Assembly (NCBI RefSeq): GCF_041242975.1
Contig: NZ_CP162488.1
Location: 3,090,001-3,154,000 of the forward strand
From: Xanthomonas sp. DAR 35659
GTDB taxonomy: Bacteria; Pseudomonadota; Gammaproteobacteria; Xanthomonadales; Xanthomonadaceae
Direction of reading: 5' to 3'
Length of the DNA: 64,000 nt
Under the pieces are notes generated by a model. The model worked only from the letters and a program-made list of their open reading frames with translations. It was not told where the DNA came from and did no database searches. Below are positions 47,741-57,000 of this stretch, piece by piece. Position 1 is the first letter of the stretch; each line of letters opens with the position of its first letter. The translations under genes and the position numbers were made by a program.

Positions 47741-48618
47741 ACCAGGTCCTTCTTGCGGCCGAAGCGCAACATCACGGAGGTCACTCCCAGGATGATCAGG
47801 AACAACAGGAACGCCACCGCCGACGCGCGGCCGAGGTTCCACCACTTGAAGCCTTCCTCGAACATGAAGTACAGCACGCTGACCGTGCTCTGCAGCGGAT
47901 CGCCGCGGGTCATCACGTAGGGTTCGGCGAACAGCTGGAAGTAGCCGGACACGGTGATCACGCCGACCACCAACAGCACCGGCCCCAGCATCGGCAGGGT
48001 GATGTGCAGGAACTGCCGCCATTTCGACGCGCCGTCGATGCGCGCGGCCTCGTACAGGTCCTGCGGGATGCCCTGCAGGCCGGCGAGGAAGATCACCATG
48101 TTGTAGCCGAAGTTCTTCCACACCGCGAACAGCATGATGGTCGGCATCGCCCAGTGCGGGTCGCCGAGCCAGTCGATCGGGCCGATGCCCAGGTGCGCCA
48201 GACCATAGTTGACCAGGCCGTAGCTGGTGTGGAACAGGTAGCGCCAGATCACCGCCACCGCCACCAGCGTGGTCACCACCGGCGCGAACAGCGCGGTGCG
48301 GAACAGCGCCTTGAACCGCGCCATCGGCGCGTTGAGCAGCAGCGCCGAGCCCAGCGAGGCGCCGATCGACAGCGGCACGCCGACGATCACGAAGTACGTA
48401 GTGTTCCACAACGACTTCCAGAACATCTGGGTCTGCAGCAACTCGATGTAGTTGCCGAAGCCGACGAAGCGCAGATGGTTGCTGTCGGCCAGCGCGTACA
48501 GATCGAAGTCGGTGACGCTCAGCGCCAGCGCCGACAGCACCGGCAGGCCGAAGAACACGCCGATCACGATCAGCGCCGGACCGGCGAACAGCCAGCCGGC
48601 CAGGGACCCGCGCTTCAT
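47737..48618 (-). CDS. CUT1 sugar ABC transporter permease (MalF/LacF type)
   Basis: A 293-residue permease with six helices and the EAA loop EAARIDGASKWRQFLHITLP. The N-terminus AGWLFAGPALIVIGVFFGLP and the ending RFGRKKDL are typical of the MalF-like subunit. Overlaps the binding protein gene and the MalG-type gene by 4 nt each (ATGA). Confidence 0.94.
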   Translation of the reverse strand: MKRGSLAGWLFAGPALIVIGVFFGLPVLSALALSVTDFDLYALADSNHLRFVGFGNYIELLQTQMFWKSLWNTTYFVIVGVPLSIGASLGSALLLNAPMARFKALFRTALFAPVVTTLVAVAVIWRYLFHTSYGLVNYGLAHLGIGPIDWLGDPHWAMPTIMLFAVWKNFGYNMVIFLAGLQGIPQDLYEAARIDGASKWRQFLHITLPMLGPVLLVVGVITVSGYFQLFAEPYVMTRGDPLQSTVSVLYFMFEEGFKWWNLGRASAVAFLLFLIILGVTSVMLRFGRKKDLV

Positions 48619-49919
48619 GGCGCCGCTCCCGCGGCCGGTGCCGCCTGCGGATGCTGCTGCTGGTAGATCCAGCGCCGCTTCTCCAGGATCTCGTCCACAC
48701 GCTTGTCCAGGTCCTGCACCGCCTTCTCCTGGGATTCGCCGCCGCGCACCACGCGCTCGGTGACCAGCCGCATTTCCTGCACGATGCGCTCCCATTCCAA
48801 CACCTTCGGCGCCGGCTTGACCCGCTCCAACTGGTCGCGAAACGCATGCGCCAGCGGGTCGTTGGCCAGCGACGGATAGTTCCAGGTGCTGCGCCGCGGC
48901 GGCATGTCGCCGATCAGCGCATGGAAGCGCGCCTGGGTCTGCGGCCGCGACAGGAACTCGATCAGCTTCCACGCCGCCTCTTTCTGCTGCGACTTGCGGA
49001 AGATCACCAGGCTGGTGCCGCCAGCGATGCCGGCGCCCGGACCGTCCGGGCCGGGTAGCGGCATCGTGCCCCACTGCCCTTTCAGCGCCGCCGGCTCCAG
49101 CTTGCGGAATTCGCGGATGTTCCAGGGCCCGGAGATGTAGAACGCATAGAACCCGTTGAAGAACTCGTCCCAGACATTGGAGATCTGGGTCTCGGACATC
49201 TTCGGCGCCCAGCCCTGTTCGAACATGTTGGCGTAGAACCCCAACGCCTTGCGGAAACCGGGGCTGCGGAAATTGCCGTAGTTGTCGTGGTCGCGCAGCA
49301 GCGGATCGTCGAGCTGCAGGCCCAACGAGAGCTGTTGTTCGAATTCGTTGATCGGCATCAGGATCGCGTAGCGCTTGGGCCCGACGTGCCGCTTCACCGC
49401 GGCCATCGCCTGTTCCCACTCGGCCCAGGTCTGCGGCAGCTTGGTCACGCCGGCCTCGCGCAGCATGTCCTTGCGGTAGAACAGCAGGCGCGTGTCCACG
49501 TACCACGGCACCCCGTACAACTGGCCGTCGATGACGCTGGTGTCCCAGATGCCCGGGAAGTAGTCCTTGGGATCAACCACCTTGGAGCGGTCGACGTAGG
49601 GCTGCAGCGGCTGCAGCGTATCCAGCGCGGCGAACTCGGGGATCCAGGTGTTGCCGAGCTGGCACACGTCCGGCAACCCGTCGGCGGCGAAAGCCGTCAG
49701 CAGCTTTTCGTGCGCGGCGGTCCACGGGATGTTCTGGATGTCCACGTGGATGCCGGGATTCTCCTTCTCGAACTCCGGGATCAGCTCGGCCACGACCTCG
49801 GCCTCGCGCCCCATCGCCCAGAACCGCACCACCTCGCCCTGCGGCTCGCGCGCGCAGCCGCCTACGGCCAGCAGCAGCAGGCCCAGCGCCATCCAACGGC
49901 GGATCGACGATGCGCTCAT
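48615..49919 (-). CDS. Sugar-binding lipoprotein of CUT1 ABC transporter
   Basis: A 434-residue cluster 1 (MalE-like) solute-binding protein. The lipobox VGGC puts the lipidated Cys at 22. The mature part starts VVRFWAMGREAEVVAELIPEF and has PDVCQLGNTWIPEFAAL, YGVPWYVDTRLLFYRKDML and AGIAGGTSLVIF, with many Trp residues for sugar stacking. The C-terminal 40 residues are helical and charged. The gene overlaps both the GH144-like gene upstream and the MalF-type gene downstream by 4 nt, so enzyme, binding protein and permeases are translationally coupled. Confidence 0.93.
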   Translation of the reverse strand: MSASSIRRWMALGLLLLAVGGCAREPQGEVVRFWAMGREAEVVAELIPEFEKENPGIHVDIQNIPWTAAHEKLLTAFAADGLPDVCQLGNTWIPEFAALDTLQPLQPYVDRSKVVDPKDYFPGIWDTSVIDGQLYGVPWYVDTRLLFYRKDMLREAGVTKLPQTWAEWEQAMAAVKRHVGPKRYAILMPINEFEQQLSLGLQLDDPLLRDHDNYGNFRSPGFRKALGFYANMFEQGWAPKMSETQISNVWDEFFNGFYAFYISGPWNIREFRKLEPAALKGQWGTMPLPGPDGPGAGIAGGTSLVIFRKSQQKEAAWKLIEFLSRPQTQARFHALIGDMPPRRSTWNYPSLANDPLAHAFRDQLERVKPAPKVLEWERIVQEMRLVTERVVRGGESQEKAVQDLDKRVDEILEKRRWIYQQQHPQAAPAAGAAP

Positions 49920-51538
49920 TCGGGGTTCTGCGGCTGGCGCTGCGCGGGATTGGGCTGCGCCTCGGCGGACGCGGCGCGCGATTCGGCGATGCCCAGCGCG
50001 CGCGCCGTCGCCGCCTGCTCGTCCTTCTTCGGCAGGGGCTGCGCCTCGCCTTCCGGGGTCAGCCAGCCGCCGCTGAAGCCGGCGCGCTCCAGCCCGGTGC
50101 GCAGGTACTTGTTCTTCTTCATCACGTTCCAGACGAACTCGTTGCGGTAGTTGGCGATCATGGTGACGATCGCGCCCTGGTCGATGCCGATGTAGTCGCC
50201 GGCCACCCAGCCGCGGTTGGGGACCATGCGGCCGGTCTTGAGCGGAATATCGTAGTTGAAGCTGGGATTGAACGAATCCAGGAAGCCGTAGCTGGAGTAG
50301 ATGTAGTCGCCGAAGCGCTTGTGCATCTCCTGCGTGGCCGGGATCACCACTTCCGGGGCGAACACGATCGAGGACACCGCCGCGGTCGGCGCGATGGTGC
50401 CGTCGTCGAAGGCCTCGAACAGGCCGGCGCCGCGGGTGCGGTAGTGGAAGAACTGACGCTGCTCGCCGCGGTATTCCTGGGTGGTGTTCTGCGGACCGTC
50501 GCTGGCGGTCAGGCCCCACACGTTCTCGCCATACTCCTTCCACTTCATCGGGTTGTCGATGGCGTACTCGCGCTGAGCGAGCGTGGCGCGGCGGCTGTTG
50601 AGGAAGTAGTCGATGCCGTGCTCGCGCATGTACTGGTCCTGGATGTCGCGGAAGTCGATCCAGACGTGGTTGTACTGATGCGCGAACAGCGGTCCGAACG
50701 CCAGGTATTCCTGGCCGTAGTACACGCCCCAGTCCTTGTTGTAGGTGCGGGTCCATTCCAGCCACGCATCCGGCTCGACCGCATGGGTCGGCGAACCCAG
50801 CGCCAGCAGGTAGACCATCATGCCCTCGTTGTAGCCCATCCAGTCGTGCTGGATGAAGCCGCGCTCGGGGTACCAGCCCATCGTGATCAGCGGCGTGCGC
50901 TGCTGCATCCACTTCCAGTCCACGCGGCGGTACAGCGTGTCGGCGATCTGGCGGATCTCCTTCTCGTCGGCGGTGTCGCCTTCGTAGTAGGACTGCGCGA
51001 ACAGCACGCCCATCATCAGCAGCGCGGTGTCCACGGTCGACAGTTCCACCCACTGGTCGTAGCGCAGACCCTTCTGCATGTCCAGGAAGTGGTAGTAGAA
51101 CCCCTTGTAGCCGGCGCGGCCGGTGCGCTGCGGGCCGACCGGCACATCGCGCAGGAAGCGCAGCGTGGTCAGGGTGCGCTGCACCGCCTGCTCGCGGCTG
51201 ATCCAGCCGTTCTCATAGCCGATCGGATACACGGTGAGCGCGAAGCCGATCGAGGCAATGCTGGCGAACGGGCGCGACGGGTAGCGGTCCACCGCCATGC
51301 CGTTCTGTTCGTTGGTGGTATCCCAGAAGAACTGGAAGGTGCGCCGTTCGATGTCGTCGAACAGCGGCGGCAATTCGGGTTTGAGCAGCTTCGGCGGCAG
51401 TTCGGCTTCCACCAGGATCACCTTCACCGGCTTCTTCTCGGCGACGACCGGTTCATCGGTCTTCTTGCACGACGTCAACAACACGCCGACCGCGACCGTC
51501 AGCATCAGCGAAAAACGTACGAAAGCGCGCTGCCTCAT
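49916..51538 (-). CDS. GH144-like (PF10091 glycoamylase) lipoprotein
   Basis: A 540-residue lipoprotein (lipobox LTSC, Cys24), ATG 51538. The catalytic region from about 60 has FDDIERRTFQFFWDTTNEQNG, GFALTVYPIGYENGW, GFYYHFLDMQ, ELSTVDTALLMMG and, further on, DGTIAPTAAVSSIVF and YGFLDSFNPS, ending GDYIGIDQGAIVTMIANYRN. This is the COG5368/PF10091 family, whose characterised members define GH144, endo-beta-1,2-glucanases from Chitinophaga and relatives. It heads the transport operon under a LacI-type palindrome. Beta-1,2-glucan as substrate is inferred from the family, and the C-terminal 50 residues are a low-complexity tail. Confidence 0.85.
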   Translation of the reverse strand: MRQRAFVRFSLMLTVAVGVLLTSCKKTDEPVVAEKKPVKVILVEAELPPKLLKPELPPLFDDIERRTFQFFWDTTNEQNGMAVDRYPSRPFASIASIGFALTVYPIGYENGWISREQAVQRTLTTLRFLRDVPVGPQRTGRAGYKGFYYHFLDMQKGLRYDQWVELSTVDTALLMMGVLFAQSYYEGDTADEKEIRQIADTLYRRVDWKWMQQRTPLITMGWYPERGFIQHDWMGYNEGMMVYLLALGSPTHAVEPDAWLEWTRTYNKDWGVYYGQEYLAFGPLFAHQYNHVWIDFRDIQDQYMREHGIDYFLNSRRATLAQREYAIDNPMKWKEYGENVWGLTASDGPQNTTQEYRGEQRQFFHYRTRGAGLFEAFDDGTIAPTAAVSSIVFAPEVVIPATQEMHKRFGDYIYSSYGFLDSFNPSFNYDIPLKTGRMVPNRGWVAGDYIGIDQGAIVTMIANYRNEFVWNVMKKNKYLRTGLERAGFSGGWLTPEGEAQPLPKKDEQAATARALGIAESRAASAEAQPNPAQRQPQNPE

Positions 51539-51552
51539 CGTGCCACCCCCCG

Positions 51553-51566
51553 TGTAATCGTTTACA
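51553..51566. promoter_or_regulatory. LacI-family operator-like palindrome before the GH144-like gene
   Basis: TGTAATCGTTTACA is a near-perfect palindrome centred on CG, 15 bp from the start codon and just downstream of a TATAGT -10-like box on the minus strand. This fits repression by roadblock or occlusion. Confidence 0.75.
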
Positions 51567-51599
51567 TCCACGCGTGAAACTATATCCCACTCTGCAAGC

Positions 51600-51629
51600 G
51601 CCGCGGCTCCGATCACGCGGAGCCGCGGC
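51600..51629. terminator. Strong hairpin between the TonB receptor and the GH144-like gene
   Basis: GCCGCGGCTCC and GGAGCCGCGGC form a perfect 11-bp stem with an 8-nt loop right after the receptor stop. No T-run follows, so it may attenuate or protect the mRNA rather than fully terminate. Confidence 0.55.
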
Positions 51630-51637
51630 GGCCGGGC

Positions 51638-54607
51638 TTACCAGTTCAAGCCGAACGACAGCTTGAACGTCCGCATCGGCGACGCCAGCACGCCATTGGG
51701 CGTGCCGTAGGCCGTGTTCGGGTCATCGAAGGTACCGGTCGCGGTGTTGTAGTCCGCATAGTTGGTCCAGTTGAACAGGTTGATGATGTCGGCGCGCACG
51801 TTGAACTTGATGCCGGCGCCGGTATCCCATTCCTTGTTCGCCGCCAGGCTGAATTCCTTGTAGCCCAACGTGGAATCCGGCTTGTACTGGATGATATAGC
51901 ACTGGTCGTTGCCCGCCAGGCAGTTGGTGCCGTAGCGCGGGGTCTGGCTGGCCAGCGAGAGCTTGCCGGACAGGGTGATGGCATACGGCAGGTCGTAGAT
52001 GCCGGTCACCACCAGGCGGTTCTTCGGAATGCCGCCCGCCTCGCGCCAGCCGTAACCGGCCATCGACTCCTGATCCAGCGCGTAGTGCTCGCCGTACTGG
52101 CGGTTCTCCTTGGCGTCGGAGAAGGTGTAGGCCACGGTCAGGCCCCAGCCCGACTCCTTGTCGTAGGGCTTGTCCAGCTTCAGCGCCAACTGGTTGTTGC
52201 GCGTCTTCAGGCCGTTGGTGCCCAGCACGATCGCGTTGTAGCCGTCGGGCGAGTCGGTCGGCACGCCGGAGGTGGTGCCCGGCAGGAAGAACGACCCGTC
52301 GGCGCGGCGGTTGCCGCGCAGGAACACGAAGCCATCCTCGCTGACGATCCGGCTCAGGGTCACGTCGGTGTACCAGTCGTTGCCCCAGAAATGCAGCATG
52401 TTGCGCATGCCCAGGCTGAACTGGTCGGAGTACGGCACCTTGATGTTGTTGTCGATCAGGTAGATCTCGCGACCGCCGCCGCCGGTGCTGCCTGCGCGCA
52501 GCGCGTCCAGGCCGGCCTGGGTGGCGTAGCTGTCGTTCCACTGCACACAGGGGCTACCCAGGCAGTCGGCGGGATTGCCTGTCTGATTGAAGTAGTAGCT
52601 ATACGACTTGAAGCTGTTGTTGAGCTGCTCCAGCGCCAGGTAATCGAAGATGTTGCGGTCGTAGGCACGGCCTGCACCACCGTAGATTACGTGCGCCTGA
52701 TCGCCAGCCAGGTCGTAGGAGAAGCCCAGGCGCGGCTGCCAGGCATCCTTGAACGCCTTGCGGTTGTTGCCGGTGCTGATGTAGTTGGCGATGTCGTAGT
52801 TGGCGTTGTTGAGGTTGCTCCAGTTCAACAGCGCGCCGGCGACCTCGGGCGGGGTCACGAAGTCCAGGAACGAGGGAGTCTTCTCGTAGTCGTAGCGCAC
52901 GCCCAGGTTCAGGGTCAGGTGCTCGTTGACCTCCCAGTCGTCCTGCAGGTAGATGCCGTACTGCTTGTTCTTGGACACCACCGAACCGCCGCCGCCGGTG
53001 TCGCCCCAGCGCACCCGGTACGGCGTGTCGACGTCGGTCAGGATGTTGTAGTAGTACTGCGGATTGGCCGGATTGATCTGGGTCGAATCCAATTCGATGT
53101 CCTTGTACTTGAAGCCCATCTTGACCGTGTGGCTGCCGTGCCAGTCCATGCTGTTCAAGGTCAGGTCGTCCTGCAGCGTCCAGCCTTCCTGGCCCTTGTT
53201 CTGGAAGCTGCTGCCGGCGCCGGCGGTGAGGATGGTGGTCTCGTTGCCGGCCTGCGGCACGTACGACAGCACGTAGCCGCTGCCGTTGGTGAGCGGGTCC
53301 TGGGTCCAGTACGCGCTCTCGTAGCTCAGGTTCAGATCATTGAGGAACGCCGCGCCGGTGTACTGCCAGCGCAGGTTGGCGCGCTTTTCCTTCTGCCCGT
53401 TGGTGCTGCCGTGCTGGTAGGTGGTGGTCTGGCCGATGTCCGACAGTTCGTCTTCCTTGCGGTACTTACCGCTCAGCTCGAACAGGTTGTTGTCGCCGAT
53501 GGTCCAGTCGATCTTGGCGAAGTACAGGTCTTCCTTGAACGGGGTGCTGTAGGTGGCGACCAGCGGCTGCAGCTGCGCCGGCAACTGGTCGACGCGGTCG
53601 GCGTAGATGCCGCCCGGGATCACCGTGTTCGGCGTGTTGTATTCCTTGGCCTCGTAGGCAACGAAGAAGTGCGCGCGGTCCTTGAGGATCGGGCCGCTGA
53701 AGGTGGCGCCGTACTGGGTCTCGGAGAAGTCGTCGCGCTCGCCGGCCTTGCGCTCCAGCGGGCTTTCGGCGCGCCAGTCGTCGTTGGTGGTATCCCAGAA
53801 GAAGCTGCCGTGGAAATCGTTGGTGCCGGACTTGGTCGAGGCGACGATCGCCGCGCTGCTGACCTGGTCGAACTCGGCCTTGTAGTTGGAGGTGATGACC
53901 TTGTACTCGCCGATCGCCGACTGCGGGAACGGATTGCCGCGGCTGGAATCCTGGCCGCTGACGCCGCCGGTCAGCACATAGTTCTTCTGGCTGATGCCGT
54001 CGATGTAGACGTTGGTGCCGTTGGCCGAGGTCGCGCCCGAACGCACCGTGGTGTTGCCCTTGGCGTCGCGCTGGAACTGCACGCTGGGCACGCTGTCGGC
54101 CAGCTCCAGGAAGTTGCGCGTGGCCTGCGGCAGCTTCTCGATCTGCACGTTGGAGATGTAGGTGGCGTTCTCGGAGGTGCGGGTCTCCACCAGCACCGGC
54201 GGCGCGGTGACCTGGACCGCGTCGAGCGTGGTGGCGCCCTCGCCGTTGGCGCCGGCGGCCGGCGCGCCGCCGCCGAGATTCAGCGTGGCGGTCTGGCCGA
54301 CCTGCACGGTGACGGTCTGGCTGGTGGTCTGGCCGTTGGCGGTCAGGTCGATGCGGTAGGAACCCGGCGGCAGGCCGCCGACCGCGTAGCTGCCGTTGCT
54401 GACCGGCACGGTGCGGGTCAGGCCGGTGGCCAGGTTGGTGGCGGTGACCTGCGCCTGCGCGGCGGCATCGGCCGCGACCTGGCCGCGGATGGTGGCGGCG
54501 GTGCTCTGCGCGAACGCCGGCGCGGCGCCCAGCAGCAGGCAGCTGGCCAGCGCGGCGCTGAGCAGCTTGCGGGCCGGCTTGGCCGTCGTGTGGGTAAGGT
54601 GATTCAT
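51638..54607 (-). CDS. Oar-like TonB-dependent receptor with CarboxypepD_reg domain
   Basis: A 989-residue outer-membrane receptor. ATG 54607 has GGAGG 5-6 nt upstream and gives a signal peptide ending PAFA. The N-terminal carboxypeptidase-regulatory-like domain (about 35-105) has ATIRGQVAADAAAQAQVTAT and GLPPGSYRIDLT. The plug has LPQATRNFLELADSVPSVQF and SGATSANGTNVYIDGISQKN. The large barrel ends FKLSFGLNW. Such receptors in Xanthomonas often import plant- or glucan-derived oligosaccharides. Located between the repressor and the GH144/ABC operon, it is probably the outer-membrane entry for the same substrate. Confidence 0.92.
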   Translation of the reverse strand: MNHLTHTTAKPARKLLSAALASCLLLGAAPAFAQSTAATIRGQVAADAAAQAQVTATNLATGLTRTVPVSNGSYAVGGLPPGSYRIDLTANGQTTSQTVTVQVGQTATLNLGGGAPAAGANGEGATTLDAVQVTAPPVLVETRTSENATYISNVQIEKLPQATRNFLELADSVPSVQFQRDAKGNTTVRSGATSANGTNVYIDGISQKNYVLTGGVSGQDSSRGNPFPQSAIGEYKVITSNYKAEFDQVSSAAIVASTKSGTNDFHGSFFWDTTNDDWRAESPLERKAGERDDFSETQYGATFSGPILKDRAHFFVAYEAKEYNTPNTVIPGGIYADRVDQLPAQLQPLVATYSTPFKEDLYFAKIDWTIGDNNLFELSGKYRKEDELSDIGQTTTYQHGSTNGQKEKRANLRWQYTGAAFLNDLNLSYESAYWTQDPLTNGSGYVLSYVPQAGNETTILTAGAGSSFQNKGQEGWTLQDDLTLNSMDWHGSHTVKMGFKYKDIELDSTQINPANPQYYYNILTDVDTPYRVRWGDTGGGGSVVSKNKQYGIYLQDDWEVNEHLTLNLGVRYDYEKTPSFLDFVTPPEVAGALLNWSNLNNANYDIANYISTGNNRKAFKDAWQPRLGFSYDLAGDQAHVIYGGAGRAYDRNIFDYLALEQLNNSFKSYSYYFNQTGNPADCLGSPCVQWNDSYATQAGLDALRAGSTGGGGREIYLIDNNIKVPYSDQFSLGMRNMLHFWGNDWYTDVTLSRIVSEDGFVFLRGNRRADGSFFLPGTTSGVPTDSPDGYNAIVLGTNGLKTRNNQLALKLDKPYDKESGWGLTVAYTFSDAKENRQYGEHYALDQESMAGYGWREAGGIPKNRLVVTGIYDLPYAITLSGKLSLASQTPRYGTNCLAGNDQCYIIQYKPDSTLGYKEFSLAANKEWDTGAGIKFNVRADIINLFNWTNYADYNTATGTFDDPNTAYGTPNGVLASPMRTFKLSFGLNW

Positions 54608-54638
54608 GAAACCCTCCAGGTTGGTTCTTGGTGTTGTA

Positions 54639-54681
54639 GTGATTGCGTACACAAGGGAGAAAAGTGCAACAAGTGATTGCG
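54639..54681. promoter_or_regulatory. Direct repeats CGCAATCAC upstream of the TonB receptor
   Basis: On the receptor's strand CGCAATCAC occurs twice, at 54647-54639 and 54681-54673, 34 bp apart, within 75 bp of the start codon. They could be activator or repressor half-sites, distinct from the TGTAAYCGTTTWCA palindrome. Confidence 0.35.
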
Positions 54682-54736
54682 ACGAATGGACAGCGACAAA
54701 CAGGCGCGGCGCGCTGGCCGCGGGGTTTCCTCCTGA

Positions 54737-55756
54737 TTACTCCTTGCTCACGTTGCGGCTCGAATCGCGCACGACCAGCAGCGGCGTCAGCGTCTGCCGC
54801 AGCCCCGCGTCGTTGCCGGGTTGATCGATCAGCTGCAGCAGGCGCCGCATCGCCTGCTCGCCGAGGCCGGCGATACTCACCTGCATGGTGGTGAGGGATG
54901 GGTGAACGAAACGCGCCAGCGGAATGTCGTCGAAGCCGGCCAGGGCGACGTCGTCGGGCACGCGCACGCCGGCCTGGGCGAAGGCGTACAGGCAGCCGAG
55001 CGCGGTCATGTCGTTGGCGGCGAACACCGCGTCCGGCAGCACGCCGGCCTGCAGCATCGCCTGCCCCGCGCGATGGCCCGAGGCCTCGTCGAACTCGCCC
55101 GGAAACTCCAGGCCTTCGGCCACGCCCGGATGCGCGGCGATGACGTCGCGGAATCCGCGCAGGCGCTCGCGCGCATCGAAGTTGAGATCCGGGCCGCCGA
55201 CGAAGGCGATGCGGCGGTGGCCCATCGCCAGCAGATGCTCGGTCATCGCCACCGCGCCGGCATGGTCGTCGATGCTCAGCACCGGATAGCCGCCGTCGGG
55301 CAGATGGGTGTTGATCAGCACCGTCGGCAAGGCCTGCGGCAGGTTGTCGGTCAAGAAGCCCGGGCGCTCGGCGTAGGGCGACAGCACTAGCAGGCCGTCC
55401 ACGCGCCCGCGCATCGCGCGCAGCGCGCGGCCCTGCTCTTCCGGGTCGCCGTGGTAGCTGGACACCAGCAGGTGCTGGCGGCGCGCGCGCGCGGCGCCGT
55501 CGATGCCGCGGATCAGTTCGGAGAAGAACTCGCCGTACAGGTCCGGCAGCACCACGCCGATGGTCTGGGTGTGGCGGCTGCTGAGGCTGCGCGCGGCCGC
55601 GTGCGGGCTGTAGCGCAAGCGCTCGGCCACCTCCAGCACCAGGGTGCGGACCGGCTCGGCGACGTTCTCGTGGCCGTTGAGCGCACGCGACACCGTGGCC
55701 ACGGATACCCGGGCCTCGCGTGCGACATCCTTGATGGTGACCGCGCTCTTCGCCAT
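54737..55756 (-). CDS. LacI/GalR-family transcriptional regulator
   Basis: A 339-residue repressor. The N-terminal helix-turn-helix TIKDVAREARVSVATVSRAL (7-26) and hinge helix (PHAAARSLSS) are intact. The periplasmic-binding-like core has IGVVLPDLYGEFFSELIRGI, HRRIAFVGGPDLNFDARERL, AVFAANDMTALG and VALAGFDDIPLARFVHPSLT. A matching palindrome lies 45 bp upstream of its start, which suggests autoregulation, and the same sequence precedes the GH144/ABC operon and ugpC. The inducer is probably an oligosaccharide or its product. Confidence 0.95.
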   Translation of the reverse strand: MAKSAVTIKDVAREARVSVATVSRALNGHENVAEPVRTLVLEVAERLRYSPHAAARSLSSRHTQTIGVVLPDLYGEFFSELIRGIDGAARARRQHLLVSSYHGDPEEQGRALRAMRGRVDGLLVLSPYAERPGFLTDNLPQALPTVLINTHLPDGGYPVLSIDDHAGAVAMTEHLLAMGHRRIAFVGGPDLNFDARERLRGFRDVIAAHPGVAEGLEFPGEFDEASGHRAGQAMLQAGVLPDAVFAANDMTALGCLYAFAQAGVRVPDDVALAGFDDIPLARFVHPSLTTMQVSIAGLGEQAMRRLLQLIDQPGNDAGLRQTLTPLLVVRDSSRNVSKE

Positions 55757-55800
55757 CGTGCCGCCCTCCGCGGCAGAGACATTGAGAAACTGGCGCGGAC

Positions 55801-55814
55801 TGTAATCGTTTTCA
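55801..55814. promoter_or_regulatory. LacI-family operator-like palindrome before the regulator gene
   Basis: TGTAATCGTTTTCA, one base different from the ugpC site and one from the GH144 site. Position fits autoregulation of the regulator gene. Confidence 0.72.
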
Positions 55815-56049
55815 GCGCGAGGCAGAAGCCTTTTGTTATTTTTCCAATAAAAAACTTATGATTCAACGACTTGGATTATCACGAAATCGCCCGATTCATG
55901 ATGCGTCGCAACATAATTCAAGGGCAAATTCCGCTCTGCACCCCAATTTCAATTGCCCGGACAGCGCAACCCGCGATCCGTCGTTCCGCCACATCCGCAG
56001 CCGCAAACCCGGCACGCGTCGCCCGGGGGCCAACGCGACCCGGCCACCG

Positions 56050-56349
56050 TCAGGCGCCGCCGGGCGGCGCCTCGGCGCGGATCGACAACGCATGGATATC
56101 GGTCTGCATCATCTCGCCGAGCGCGGCATAGACCGCCCGGTGCCGGGCCAGCGGCGCCATCCCGGCGAACGCGACGCTGACGATGCGGACATTGAAATGG
56201 CCGCGCCCGTCGCGCGCGCCGGCATGGCCGGCATGGCGGTGGCTGTCGTCCTCCACCTCCAGCGCCTGCGGCGCGAAGGCGGCCTGCAGCGCGGCGCGGA
56301 TGCGCCCCACCCGGCCCGTCGCGGTGCCGTCCTGGACAGGCGCGCTCAT
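56050..56349 (-). CDS. bolA: BolA-family protein
   Basis: A 99-residue protein. The BolA core is visible: [41 protein letters not shown] and [20 protein letters not shown]. BolA proteins pair with monothiol glutaredoxins around Fe-S clusters and affect envelope and stress genes. The loop is His-rich ([16 protein letters not shown]), supplying possible cluster ligands. It overlaps the yciI gene by 4 nt (ATGA). Confidence 0.92.
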   Translation of the reverse strand: MSAPVQDGTATGRVGRIRAALQAAFAPQALEVEDDSHRHAGHAGARDGRGHFNVRIVSVAFAGMAPLARHRAVYAALGEMMQTDIHALSIRAEAPPGGA

Positions 56350-56645
56350 GGCAAGGTCTTCCGGAACGGCCGTACCTCGACCCGCGCATACACGCCGGCG
56401 GCCACGTACGGGTCGGCCTCGGCCCAGTCACGCGCCTGCGTCAGCGACGCGAATTCGGCCACCACCAGGCTGCCGCTGAAGCCGGCCGGGCCCGGGTCCT
56501 CGGCGTCGATGGCCGGGCACGGACCGGCCAGCAGCAGGCGTCCGGCCTCCTGCAGCGCCACCAGCCGCGCCAGGTGCGCCGGCCGCGCCGCCGCGCGCCG
56601 CGGCAGCGCATCGGCGCCGTCGTATCCCTCGATCACATACCACAT
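56346..56645 (-). CDS. yciI: YciI-family protein
   Basis: A 99-residue ferredoxin-like-fold protein. [14 protein letters not shown] opens the domain, with [33 protein letters not shown] and [20 protein letters not shown] following the family order (the conserved His is in RPAHL and Asp in EADPY). The function of YciI proteins is unsettled. It is co-translated with bolA. Confidence 0.93.
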   Translation of the reverse strand: MWYVIEGYDGADALPRRAAARPAHLARLVALQEAGRLLLAGPCPAIDAEDPGPAGFSGSLVVAEFASLTQARDWAEADPYVAAGVYARVEVRPFRKTLP

Positions 56646-57000
56646 ACCGCCACCCTGCCCTTCGTTGCGCACATGAACCCCGCGCAATTCTAGCGCCACG
56701 GCGCTGGACACCGACCCGGCAGGCGCATTACCCTTGGTTCCATTGCACGCGGCCGGATGCAGCGGCCCGTCGGTGATTGGCGCCCCAGCCCCTTCCGACG
56801 ACCGATTCGCTGCCCGATACCCGCCCGCGCAGACGTCCTCCTCAAGCTGTCCCGTCGCCGCGACGCGTGCGGCGTACGCCTTGTGTCCTGTTGAAGTGGA
56901 TCGCGTTGCGGCAACGACGCGACGTGAACCGCGGTAGGCAAGCGCCGAGCCGGACCGCCCCTGCCGGCCTTTCGCTACCGCAACACCTGATGTCCGACCG
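56646..57000. other. Divergent promoter region of yciI-bolA and scpA-scpB-rluB
   Basis: About 355 bp without a supported gene. It must contain two divergent promoters. No repeats or operators recognised. Confidence 0.45.

Noticed and set aside
49916..51538. GH15 glucoamylase
   Set aside because: The glycoamylase name of PF10091 is misleading; the motifs match the COG5368/GH144 group rather than the GH15 barrel signatures.
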